From positions 6,092,501 through 6,156,500 of the forward strand of contig NZ_LT670849.1 of NCBI RefSeq assembly GCF_900142985.1: a stretch of 64,000 nt of DNA, given 5' to 3'. The notes under the pieces are model-generated. The model made no database searches. It worked only from the letters and a program-made list of their open reading frames with translations, and had not been told where the DNA came from. The translations under genes were made by a program, and so were the position numbers. This stretch comes from Bradyrhizobium erythrophlei (lineage in GTDB: Bacteria; Pseudomonadota; Alphaproteobacteria; Rhizobiales; Xanthobacteraceae). Within the stretch, counting starts at the first letter, position 1. Every line of letters begins with the position of its first letter. Shown piece after piece: positions 35,281 through 43,476 of the stretch.

Positions 35281-35970
35281 CTAGCGGTGAAGTGACCGGC
35301 ACATTGCAGCAATCCGCTGCGGCTCAGGCCGGTTGCGATAGTCTGCATCGACATGCGCGTAGACAATATGGCCTGAACGATCAATCACGAATGTCCCAGG
35401 TATGGGAAGTATCCATCTCCCATCGGCATTTCGTTTCTCGAGATCGAGACCGGAACTCTTCAGCAGATTCTTCGCAGCATCATCCATCTCAAAGGTAAGA
35501 CCGAACCGTTCAGCAACCTTGCCACCATGATCGATTAGGACTGGAAATCTTGGGCCTTCGGGGCTGGGACCGTCAACGGAAGATGGTGCGGCCTCTGGTG
35601 ACACCGCAATCAAGGCAGCGTTGGCGTCGGACAGCTGCGATTGAATTTGGAGCAATCCGCGGAGATAGATATTACAGTATGCACACCAGGTGCCGCGATA
35701 GAAGACTACAACCAGAGAAGAGAATTTGCCGTGCGCCAGATGCTCGGCCAGTCTCCATATCCCCGCCTCTGCCGTTGGCAACGAAAAGGTAGGTGCCAGG
35801 TCGCCGACCCCAATGGTGTTGGTTCTCGCGCTCAACGCCTCAATAGCGGGACCTATCTGGCCTCCAAACAGGAGGTTAGATTGCTCAGCGCCTCGTCGCG
35901 CGATCAGTTTATCGGTGAATTCAGCAAGGGAAGGAGCAATGAGGACGGCAGACCCGGGGTATTCGCTCAT
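35281..35970 (-). CDS. AhpC/TSA-family peroxiredoxin-like protein
   Basis: A 229-residue thioredoxin-fold protein of the peroxiredoxin-like group. After a helical N-terminal region of about 50 residues it has GVGDLAPTFSLPTAEAGI, then VVVFYRGTWCAYCNIYLRGL with a CxxC motif, VLIDHGGKVAERFGL, and the C-terminal IPGTFVIDRSGHIVYAHVD. The first Cys of the CxxC is the expected peroxidatic residue. It should reduce peroxides or act as a thiol oxidoreductase in the cytoplasm; no signal peptide is visible. It stands alone on the minus strand. Confidence 0.88.
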   Translation of the reverse strand: MSEYPGSAVLIAPSLAEFTDKLIARRGAEQSNLLFGGQIGPAIEALSARTNTIGVGDLAPTFSLPTAEAGIWRLAEHLAHGKFSSLVVVFYRGTWCAYCNIYLRGLLQIQSQLSDANAALIAVSPEAAPSSVDGPSPEGPRFPVLIDHGGKVAERFGLTFEMDDAAKNLLKSSGLDLEKRNADGRWILPIPGTFVIDRSGHIVYAHVDADYRNRPEPQRIAAMCRSLHR

Positions 35971-36176
35971 GTTTCCCGCTCCGTGGCTATTTCTTGCTCA
36001 AGGTTGGAGCATCAACCAAATCAATATGGACTTCAACTCCGCATAGCGTGTTGTGTGTGCACGGCTTAAACTCCGTTGTCTCAGTCTGAGCGTTTGTCTT
36101 CCGGGCTACCTTGGAAGCCGACATGGTACAGTGCAGTCGTCTTGTAGCAACGGTGCAACACTCGGAAGTCGTCGCT

Positions 36177-37145
36177 TTATTCGATTATCTCGTCAGCGAG
36201 CGCCAGTAGATTGGGGGATACTGTGATGCCGAACTGTTTCGCGGTCTTGAGATTGATAACGAGTTCGTAAGTTTCCGGCTGCAAAATAGGCAGATCGGCG
36301 GGCCTGGCGCCTTTTAGGATTTTCCCTACATAATTTCCGCATTGGCGAAACGCATCTGGAAGCTTCGCGCCATAGCTCATTAATCCACCTGCCTCTGCAT
36401 ACTGCCGCAAGGGATAGATCGTAGGTACCGCAAAGCGGTTCGCCAAGTTCACAAGTCGGTCCTGCCGACTGATAAGGTAACCATCGGCGGTAACAATTAA
36501 CGCTCCGATCTGCTGCTGAGAAAGCGTCGGGAAAACACTGTCAAGCTCTGCGTCGTTACTGGCGCCAAGAGTGACAAGTTGCAGGCCAAAGGGTCTTGCT
36601 GCCACTTGCAGGTCATTGAGCTGAGGCTCAGCATTAGGATTGATCGGATTGACGAGCGCCGCGATTACCGTAGCTTGTGGTACCAGTTCGCGCAACAACT
36701 CCAAATTCTTTGCTCCCAATCTAGTGAACATGACTGCAACGCCGGTGACGTTAGTCGTGGGCCGGCTAATGCTTGACACCAGCCCTGACTTGATCGGATC
36801 ACTGCCGCTCAGGAAAACGATCGGGATCGACTGAGTAGCGGCCTTTGCGGCCAAAGCGGCAGGCAGAAGTTCTGCTGCGATGACCGCTACCTGACGGTCG
36901 ACCAAGTCTTTCGCCAGCGCAGGAAGTTGATCGTATTCGCCGTTTGCGGCGCGATCTTCGATGCGAATATCAGGGCCATCACTGATGCCGACTTCAACCA
37001 GTCCTTTCCTGAAGGCAGCCGTCAATGAAGGCGGGGGAAGCGCCCCTTGGTGCAGGAAACCGATAACCGGTCGCCGCTGCTGTGCATTTGCTTTAGCCAG
37101 AAGGGCGGTACCGCCAAGCGCGGTCAGGAAATCGCGTCGCCTCAT
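36177..37145 (-). CDS. ABC transporter substrate-binding protein (TrpX-like, Tat-exported)
   Basis: A 322-residue periplasmic binding protein of the ABC_sub_bind (TrpX/YtrA-like) family. It begins with a twin-arginine signal (MRRRDFLTALGGTALLAKAN) ending near Ala-Gln. Conserved segments are RPVIGFLHQGA, FRKGLVEVGISDGPDIRIED, the SGSDPIKSGLVSSISRP ligand-lobe motif, and RFAVPTIYPLRQYAEAGGLM. The ATG at 37145 is preferred over one 14 codons upstream because it starts the signal peptide and has GGGAG before it. No permease or ATPase gene is next to it, so it is an orphan binding protein. Such orphans are common in Bradyrhizobium, and the ligand is unknown. Confidence 0.9.
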   Translation of the reverse strand: MRRRDFLTALGGTALLAKANAQQRRPVIGFLHQGALPPPSLTAAFRKGLVEVGISDGPDIRIEDRAANGEYDQLPALAKDLVDRQVAVIAAELLPAALAAKAATQSIPIVFLSGSDPIKSGLVSSISRPTTNVTGVAVMFTRLGAKNLELLRELVPQATVIAALVNPINPNAEPQLNDLQVAARPFGLQLVTLGASNDAELDSVFPTLSQQQIGALIVTADGYLISRQDRLVNLANRFAVPTIYPLRQYAEAGGLMSYGAKLPDAFRQCGNYVGKILKGARPADLPILQPETYELVINLKTAKQFGITVSPNLLALADEIIE

Positions 37146-37252
37146 GTCCCACTCCCAACCGAAGAGGCAAGCCATTGCAGACCACAAGCTAGCACATTGA
37201 AATCAGGTGGCTACGAAACTTCAACGCCGGAATTGATCACCTCACGGCGCTC

Positions 37253-37519
37253 TTACGCGACTTGAAAGTCGATTGTGTGGAGAGGACGAAGAGACCCATC
37301 TCTTTCGGCGATAAGAGTATCATGTTTATTCGTTTGACCCTCGTGAACGCGGATGATTATTTTGGCTGAGACAACTGTCACTTCGACGTCAGCTAGACAG
37401 CAACGTACGTTGAGTCTCTGAGTTTGACGCGATATTGGCGCAACGCTATTCGCCGCAATTGCTGGTGGCGAACGGGTGCGCCTTCGCGGCTGAGCGCGCT
37501 TGATCAGATGTCGAGTTCG
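37253..37519 (+). repeat. diverged direct repeat, copy B
   Basis: Second copy of the about 265-base repeat found at 33390-33656, in the same orientation. It lies about 145 bases upstream of the PQQ alcohol dehydrogenase and likely includes or borders its promoter region. Confidence 0.85.
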
Positions 37520-37663
37520 ATAATGTTTGAGTCTGGATGTCCTTGCGCCGCTGACTTTCTCTGCTGCCTGACATGCAAAGCATGAATTTTCCTTTAAGCA
37601 AATAAACAAATAAGCCGATCTAAACACCCGTCCGAAACAACGTTTTGTACCGAGGGGAAGAAC

Positions 37664-39838
37664 ATGAAGCTGAAGGCGCCCCGCTACCGTTCCGCACGGT
37701 TTGTTACCCGTCTCATGTGCAAGTCGGATGTAGCGGGGCTCGCGATCGCGATCCTTGCGGCGATTTGCTTTGGAACAAACACGTCGGCGGAGGAGGCGGG
37801 CGGCCAGGCGTTGTCGCCTGAACGCATCCGATCCATTACGTCGGCAATCGACGGTGAGGCGATCATAGCCAACGCGAAAACGACCAAAGACTGGTTGAGT
37901 TATGGTCTCGATTATTCCGAAACTCGCTTCAGCAAGCTGAACGAGATCAATGCGGGAAACGTAAAAAATCTCGGTCTTAAGTGGGCTTACAATCTCGAGT
38001 CTGTGCGTGGTGTCGAGGCGACGCCGCTCATTGTTAACGGAATTATGTATGTATCGGCGTCATGGAGCGTGGTTCATGCGATCGATGTGCGTACTGGAAA
38101 GCGGATTTGGACCTACGATCCCGAGGTGCCGCGGACGGGCGGTTACAAGGGTTGCTGCGACGTTGTGAACCGGGGAGTCGCTCTCTACAAAGGCAAGGTC
38201 TTTGTCGGATCGTACGATGGCCGGTTGGTCGCGATCGATGCGGTTACCGGAAAGAAGGTCTGGGAAAAAGATACCATCATCGATCACAGCCATTCCTACA
38301 CTGTTACGGGCGCACCGCGCATCGTGAAAGGAAAGGTGCTGATCGGCAATGGCGGAGCAGAGTTCGGCGTGCGTGGCTACATTACCGCCTACGATGCGGA
38401 GACAGGTGAGCAAGCCTGGCGATGGTTTTGCGTACCCGGTGATCCGAGCAAGCCCTACGAAGATGCGTCGATGGAAGCGGCGGCGAAGACTTGGGATCCT
38501 GCCGGAAAATACTGGATCAATGGCGGAGGCGGTACGCCGTGGGACACGATGGCGTACGATCCGGACCTGAACCTTCTTTACGTCGGAACCGGCAACGGAG
38601 CTCCCTGGAACCGCAAGCTGCGAAGCCCCAGCGGCGGTGACAATCTATATCTGGCGTCGATCGTCGCGTTGAACCCCGACACGGGCCAGTATGTCTGGCA
38701 CTACCAGGAAACGCCGGGTGACAATTGGGACTATACGTCGACACAGCCGATGATCCTCGCCACCATCCCGGTCGGCGGCCAGCCGCGCAAGGTCATCCTT
38801 CACGCGCCGAAAAATGGTTTCTTCTTTGTCATCGATCGGACCACCGGCAAATTTATCTCGGCAAAGAACTACGTGGATGTGAACTGGGCGACCGGTTACG
38901 ACGCGAATGGAAGACCGATCGAAGTGCCGGAAGCCCGGGGCGACAAGTCGTTCGATGCGATCCCTGATCCACACGGGGCCTCTAACTGGCATCCGATGTC
39001 GTACAATCCGATAACCGGCTATGCCTATCTTCCAGCGCAGAATATTCCGATGAATCTGACGGCGCAGAAGGAGTGGAAGCACAACGCCAGCGTTCCCGGC
39101 AATCCAATGAGTGGATTGGGCTGGAACCTCGGCTATTATATAAATGTGACGCCGCCCAAGAGCCAGCCTTTCGGCCGCTTGATCGCATGGGATCCTGTGA
39201 AGCAGGAGCAGGTGTGGAAGCAGGATTACGCGTCTCCGTGGAATGGAGGCACGTTGACAACGGCGGGTAATCTCGTTTTTCAGGGGACGGCTGACGGTCG
39301 CTTCGTTGCCTATAATGCGAAAACGGGTGAGAAGCTCTGGGAGTCTTCGACGGGCACGGGCGTCGTCGCCGGGCCGGCGACCTATGAAGTCGATGGTACT
39401 CAATACGTCTCAGTGGCGGTCGGATGGGGCGGCGTCTACGGCGAGAGCGCGCGCGCAACCGACAAGGAAGCTCCGGGCACGGTGTTCACCTTCGCCATCG
39501 GCGGCAAAGCGCCGCTCCCTGAGTTCAAGAAGTATCAGAGCGCAGGTCTGGTACAGGGCGTAAAGTACGATCCAGCTAATGTCGGTCCTGGTACGCTATT
39601 GTATGTCAGCCACTGTGCATTCTGTCATGGTGTCCCAGGCGTCGACAACGGTGGGAATATCAAGAATCTTGGCTACGTCCCGGCCGAGGAAATCGCCAAT
39701 CTCAAGGACATCGTGTTCAAGGGGCCGTTCTTGGATCAGGGCATGCCGGACTTTACGGGCAAATTGTCCGAGGACGATGTCATGAAAATCCAAGCTTTCA
39801 TCCAGGGGACGGCAGACGCAGTTCGACCGAAGAAATAG
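37664..39838 (+). CDS. PQQ-dependent quinohaemoprotein alcohol dehydrogenase
   Basis: A 724-residue periplasmic enzyme oxidising an alcohol with PQQ and passing electrons to its own haem c. A signal peptide ends near residue 42-45. The eight-bladed propeller follows, with the vicinal disulfide C164-C165 (YKGCCDVV), W-docking repeats (tryptophan motifs such as DARTGKRIWTYD-like blades) and the calcium/catalytic D-N-W-D segment at 353-356. The C-terminal cytochrome domain has C651-A-F-C654-H655 and a likely axial Met694 (QGMPDF). This layout is the type II quinohaemoprotein. GAGGGGAAG precedes the ATG. An SDR and a cupin gene follow, perhaps working on the product. Confidence 0.94.
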   Translation: MKLKAPRYRSARFVTRLMCKSDVAGLAIAILAAICFGTNTSAEEAGGQALSPERIRSITSAIDGEAIIANAKTTKDWLSYGLDYSETRFSKLNEINAGNVKNLGLKWAYNLESVRGVEATPLIVNGIMYVSASWSVVHAIDVRTGKRIWTYDPEVPRTGGYKGCCDVVNRGVALYKGKVFVGSYDGRLVAIDAVTGKKVWEKDTIIDHSHSYTVTGAPRIVKGKVLIGNGGAEFGVRGYITAYDAETGEQAWRWFCVPGDPSKPYEDASMEAAAKTWDPAGKYWINGGGGTPWDTMAYDPDLNLLYVGTGNGAPWNRKLRSPSGGDNLYLASIVALNPDTGQYVWHYQETPGDNWDYTSTQPMILATIPVGGQPRKVILHAPKNGFFFVIDRTTGKFISAKNYVDVNWATGYDANGRPIEVPEARGDKSFDAIPDPHGASNWHPMSYNPITGYAYLPAQNIPMNLTAQKEWKHNASVPGNPMSGLGWNLGYYINVTPPKSQPFGRLIAWDPVKQEQVWKQDYASPWNGGTLTTAGNLVFQGTADGRFVAYNAKTGEKLWESSTGTGVVAGPATYEVDGTQYVSVAVGWGGVYGESARATDKEAPGTVFTFAIGGKAPLPEFKKYQSAGLVQGVKYDPANVGPGTLLYVSHCAFCHGVPGVDNGGNIKNLGYVPAEEIANLKDIVFKGPFLDQGMPDFTGKLSEDDVMKIQAFIQGTADAVRPKK

Positions 39839-40015
39839 CATTTCTCCAGGATCTGTTGTCGACCGCCAACCCGCTCGCTCGATGCCGGTGGCTCATATCG
39901 GGTGAGCATTGCCCTATCGTGTCCCGGTATGCTTTGGGCATATCGCAGAACCCAACACGGCAGAAGCTTATAAGATCACCGAACACGGCTAAGAAGCCGG
40001 TGGAAGGACATCGCG

Positions 40016-40852
40016 ATGAGTGGGAAGAAGAATTTTCTGATCACGGGTGCGGGTTCCGGCTTCGGGCGGGCCCTAGCGAAGGAAGCGCTCTCGTCCGGAT
40101 GTTCCGTGATCGGCACGGTGCGAAGTGAAGCAGCGCGACGGGAGTTCAGCGCGATGGACGCCGCACGCACGCGAGCCATCCTATTGGATGTCACGGATTT
40201 CACAGCCATCGGTCCCACGGTTGCACGGGCCGAAAGGGATGGTGGTCCGATAGACGTCCTCGTCAACAGTGCAGGATACGGCCACGAAGGGACTCTTGAG
40301 GAGAGTCCGCTCGAAGAGATGAGGCGTCAGTTCGATGTCAACGTTTTCGGAGCAGTCGCGATGATCAAGGCGGTGCTGCCGTTCATGCGTGAGAGGCGCC
40401 GTGGGCATATCATCAACATTACTTCGATGGCGGGATATGTGGGGTTAGCGGGCATCCCCTATTACGCAGGCAGCAAATTCGCTCTTGAAGGCATCTCTGA
40501 AGTCTTGGCGCATGAAGTGCGCGGCTTCGGCATCAAGGTAACGGCAGTTGCTCCAGGGTCCTTCCGGACTGACTGGGCGGGGCGATCGATGATCCGTTCG
40601 CCGCGGAATATTGCTGACTACGATTTGCTCTTTGATCCCATCCGACGGGCTCGAGCAGAAAAGAGTGGCCAGCAGGCGGGCGATCCCGCCAAAGCTGCTC
40701 GTGCGATCTTGAAGGTGGTGGAAGCCAACGATCCACCGATGCATCTGCTGCTAGGCAGCGACGCACTGAAATTGGCCCGAGACAAGTTGAATTCGCTGGG
40801 GAAGGAGATCGACACATGGGAATCGGTCACGAGATCGACCGAGTACGCGTAG
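40016..40852 (+). CDS. short-chain dehydrogenase/reductase
   Basis: A 278-residue classical-type SDR. It has TGAGSGFGRALAKEAL for NAD(P), NSAGYGHEGTLEE, NITSMAGYVGLAGIPYYAGSK with the catalytic Ser and Y-x-x-x-K, and VAPGSFRTDWAGRSM. This combination (oxidoreductase followed by the long C-terminal helix region) resembles the SDR group that acts on steroids or retinoids and is used widely for alcohols. GGAAGGA precedes the ATG. It lies 177 bases downstream of the PQQ alcohol dehydrogenase, so it may act on the same type of substrate, which is inference. Confidence 0.92.
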   Translation: MSGKKNFLITGAGSGFGRALAKEALSSGCSVIGTVRSEAARREFSAMDAARTRAILLDVTDFTAIGPTVARAERDGGPIDVLVNSAGYGHEGTLEESPLEEMRRQFDVNVFGAVAMIKAVLPFMRERRRGHIINITSMAGYVGLAGIPYYAGSKFALEGISEVLAHEVRGFGIKVTAVAPGSFRTDWAGRSMIRSPRNIADYDLLFDPIRRARAEKSGQQAGDPAKAARAILKVVEANDPPMHLLLGSDALKLARDKLNSLGKEIDTWESVTRSTEYA

Positions 40853-41006
40853 GAGTCGTCACAACCTCGAGCCCCAAGGTCCTGGCTTCCGCAGCCAGCG
40901 CAATCTCTTCGACACGAGTACATGGGCGGCCGATATCAAGCCGGAGTGATTTTCGACGCTTTTTGTCTTGCCGGAAAAATGGCATCAAGCTTGTGGGAGC
41001 GAACAG

Positions 41007-41417
41007 TTGGACCGAGCCAATGTAATTTCCGTATTTGACGTGCTGGTCGAGCAACGAAGTAAAGTTCATGACACTTGTTCAAAGGCCGTACTCCATCAAG
41101 TGCCTGAATCCGAAACAAGCCTCTTTAGTGTGAACCCCGGAGAGAAGCTTGCGCCGCACCGGCACACTCGAACATGGGATCTATTTTTCGTAGTCTCCGG
41201 TTCGGGCGCAATCCACTACCGGGGGGAGAACGGCGACGGCATCATTCAGATGCCGGTGCGGGCATTTTGCGCCATGCCGCCTGGTTACGAACATGAGGTT
41301 TGTAATTTGAGCGCAACCGAACCGTTCAGTTTCATCCTGATCCACACCCCATGGCAAGGCTATGACTTCGTTCGAAATCGGGCAGAAACATCTACGCCAC
41401 ATCAGCCCTTCCGCTAA
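41007..41417 (+). CDS. cupin-domain protein
   Basis: A 136-residue single-domain cupin. The first motif is LAPHRHTRTWDLFFVVSGSG and the second is AFCAMPPGYEHEVCNLS, giving histidines suited to bind a metal. The start is TTG at 41007, with GGGAG seven bases upstream; ATG codons do not fit the homology. No catalytic role can be assigned. It follows the SDR gene and may belong to the PQQ dehydrogenase gene group. Confidence 0.75.
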   Translation: MDRANVISVFDVLVEQRSKVHDTCSKAVLHQVPESETSLFSVNPGEKLAPHRHTRTWDLFFVVSGSGAIHYRGENGDGIIQMPVRAFCAMPPGYEHEVCNLSATEPFSFILIHTPWQGYDFVRNRAETSTPHQPFR

Positions 41418-41627
41418 CCGAGCAACTACGGGGTCCGCTCCAGCATATCTCAGTTGGGTCATGCGGAGGCCGGACCCGGCGCGCCCTATCCCTGCGAGCG
41501 CCGGGCCGGCTCGCTTCTTACGCTCGCGCCGTCACCAGACACTGAGCGAAATATGCGGGTGCGGAAAATTGAGGTTGCGGAGCGAGTCGCGACACGCTTC
41601 CACCAAACCAGTGCTACTGACCAAGGT

Positions 41628-41819
41628 ATGAGGCCTGAGACAAAACGTTGGACTACCGAGGAAGACGACGTTCTTCGGCAAGAAGCTCTTGTTGGCAGTC
41701 ATGTAGCAGAGATTGCGAGTAAGATCGGACGCAGCGAGTCCGCTGTGCGAACTCGTGCCTATACCCTAAGGATACCGTTGCGCGCCGCCGGCGTCAGACG
41801 ACGCGCCTCGCCGTGGTGA
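41628..41819 (+). CDS. small SANT/Myb-like DNA-binding protein
   Basis: A 63-residue basic protein with a Myb/SANT-like three-helix pattern: TKRWTTEEDDVLRQEALVG, then VAEIASKIGRSESAVRTRAY and TLRIPLRAAG. I recall near-identical small proteins as widespread in Bradyrhizobium. AAGG just before the ATG supports this start, although the frame continues upstream to 41454. It may bind DNA; nothing else can be said about its job. It is the first of several tiny genes in a row. Confidence 0.65.
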   Translation: MRPETKRWTTEEDDVLRQEALVGSHVAEIASKIGRSESAVRTRAYTLRIPLRAAGVRRRASPW

Positions 41820-41863
41820 TAGCTGAGATTGCGGCTCCGGCCGGCAACGTAACGTAGGTTCAA

Positions 41864-42111
41864 ATGGAAGGCCCCAAGTACATCAAGCCGTCAAAAACAA
41901 CCCAGGAACTGGAGGCGATGATCCTCGAAGACCTGCGCAACGTGGACGGATGCCCCGCACGCGGGGTCAATGTTACCGGCTACGGCATTCCTTGGAAAGC
42001 ATTGCTCATGTTCGGCGCCGACGCGGGCCGGTACGCAACAAGGCCGAGTTGCAGCAGTTTTTCGAGATTATTACCGAGCGGCTCCAAAGGCTTTATGACG
42101 CGATTGTTTAG
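41864..42111 (+). pseudogene. small hypothetical gene interrupted by a frameshift
   Basis: The first part (MEGPKYIKPSKTTQELEAMI, then LEDLRNVDGCPARGVNVTGY and GIPWKALLMFG) matches a small Bradyrhizobium protein I recall. Around 42015-42032 the frame slips, and the expected continuation, PVRNKAELQQFFEIITERL, then QRLYDAIV, is in the next frame and stops at 42109-42111. Read in frame 1 the ORF would run to 42178 with an unrelated tail. It is either a broken gene or a sequencing error of one base. Confidence 0.65.
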
Positions 42112-42244
42112 AGTGCTCGCAAATGGCGATCGCCGCCGCTACGTAGCCGCGCTGGTTGATTATGTGGAATTCGGGTAGTCGGAGTAGGCTCGCCAACAAA
42201 AGCGCATCTACGCGAGCACCGCGCAGAGGGTTCAGTCAGCGACG

Positions 42245-42454
42245 ATGAAGCTCAAGCCGTCTTTTGACCTTCCAAACCGAACGAGGCTCGAAGACGTTAA
42301 TCTGCCGGCGCGGATACAAAACGTCCTCGCCCTCTATGGGATTAAGACAGTCGGCGAGCTCCGCGTTACCCGTGGCACGACCCTTCTGACCTTCCAGGAT
42401 ATGGGGCCTCGATCTGTTGCCTATCTTCGCAACCAATTGGGTTTAGCCGACTGA
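42245..42454 (+). CDS. free-standing RNA polymerase alpha-CTD-like protein
   Basis: A 69-residue protein that is essentially one helix-hairpin-helix domain like the RNA polymerase alpha C-terminal domain: LEDVNLPARIQNVLALYGIK, then TVGELRVTRGTTLLTFQDMG and PRSVAYLRNQLGL. In the polymerase this domain binds UP-element DNA and activators. Here the N-terminal assembly domain is absent. It may compete with or mimic alpha-CTD, or only bind DNA. The family call is from sequence pattern; the function is open. Confidence 0.7.
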   Translation: MKLKPSFDLPNRTRLEDVNLPARIQNVLALYGIKTVGELRVTRGTTLLTFQDMGPRSVAYLRNQLGLAD

Positions 42455-42686
42455 AGGCCAACAAGAATTCGCATGAACGTGAAGTACCTCACACGTGCTT
42501 GGGGGAGCACTCGCTAATGTATTGGCGCTGGGGATTTTAGGGGCCCAGTACCAAGCGCCGGCGGGACGCGATATTTCGAGCCCGGCGGCGTATTTTTGGG
42601 TTCGCGAATAACCGGTGCGCGATCTAAGCACCTGCACAGTGATTGGCCGGATGGACCGAAGCTGGGCGCACTTGCGATAAAGAGCG

Positions 42687-42872
42687 ATGGCTCATCAAGA
42701 CGACATAGCAGTAGAACCCAGCCTAGAGCTCGACGATTTTGCCGGCGAGCAGACTTGCCGCAAATGCCTGGCAACAATCAATCTCGTTCGTACAATTGTG
42801 GATTCGACCACCGGCCGCAACGTGCGCATGTTCGAATGCTCCGATTGCGGTCAGCGTACTTGGGACGATTGA
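42687..42872 (+). CDS. small zinc-ribbon-like protein
   Basis: A 61-residue protein with two CxxC pairs (QTCRKCLATI and ECSDCGQRTWDD), the spacing of a zinc ribbon, and an acidic N-terminus. No catalytic residue is visible; such small proteins often bind nucleic acid or a protein partner. A clear intrinsic terminator follows the stop by about 10 bases, supporting real transcription. Confidence 0.65.
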   Translation: MAHQDDIAVEPSLELDDFAGEQTCRKCLATINLVRTIVDSTTGRNVRMFECSDCGQRTWDD

Positions 42873-43476
42873 ATCAAAGACGCCGCCCACTGGGGCGGCC
42901 TTACTCTTTTTGGTAGTGCCCATCATTACCGCTTAGCCCAATCCCTCCAGCGATCTCATGTTCGAAGGTGGCGCGGCCCGTAGCGACGAAGCTGTTCTTG
43001 AAATCACCGTGCCGTGCAAGACATCAAGGAGAAGCTCGCCGACGAAATCCATCCATTGGTGCGTCGCTCTTCGAAGATTTGGCGCGACCGGCCTATCTTT
43101 GGACCGCGTTCGGGCGGAGTTAAGACGCGTTACCGCAAATTTCTTCTCGTCGGTGCGGAGTCAGACGAGTGACCAAATAACGGCTCTACTTTTGACTTTT
43201 GCCGGATCGGATATGCTCAAGCGAGTTCTCGCTTGCAATGTACCAACTAGTATGTACAATACTTACTAGATTTCAACAGCAATGCTCAAACGGTCTTTTC
43301 ACTTCTACGTGGGCTAATCTGTGTTTCAACGAGCGCCTTCATGAAGGACGACCAAGGCGTGGCGGGCATGTGCGCTGACTTACAACGGTCATGCGGGACT
43401 AAGTGATGCGACGCCAGCGGACCGCAGCCGACGGATCGGTCGATGGAAAGATAACGATGTTGATAGAAGGCAAAAG
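42873..43476. other. intergenic region upstream of amidase
   Basis: About 600 bases. The terminator at 42882 is at the left end. Between 43012 and 43170 a GTG-initiated frame (VQDIKEKLADEIHPLVRRSS) has protein-like composition but no family I recognise. The remainder shows nothing. Confidence 0.45.
42882..42911 (+). terminator. rho-independent terminator after zinc-ribbon gene
   Basis: GCCGCCC (42882-42888), loop ACTG, GGGCGGC (42893-42899), then CTTACTCTTTTT. The compact GC stem and T-rich tail make a good terminator for the run of small plus-strand genes. Confidence 0.8.
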
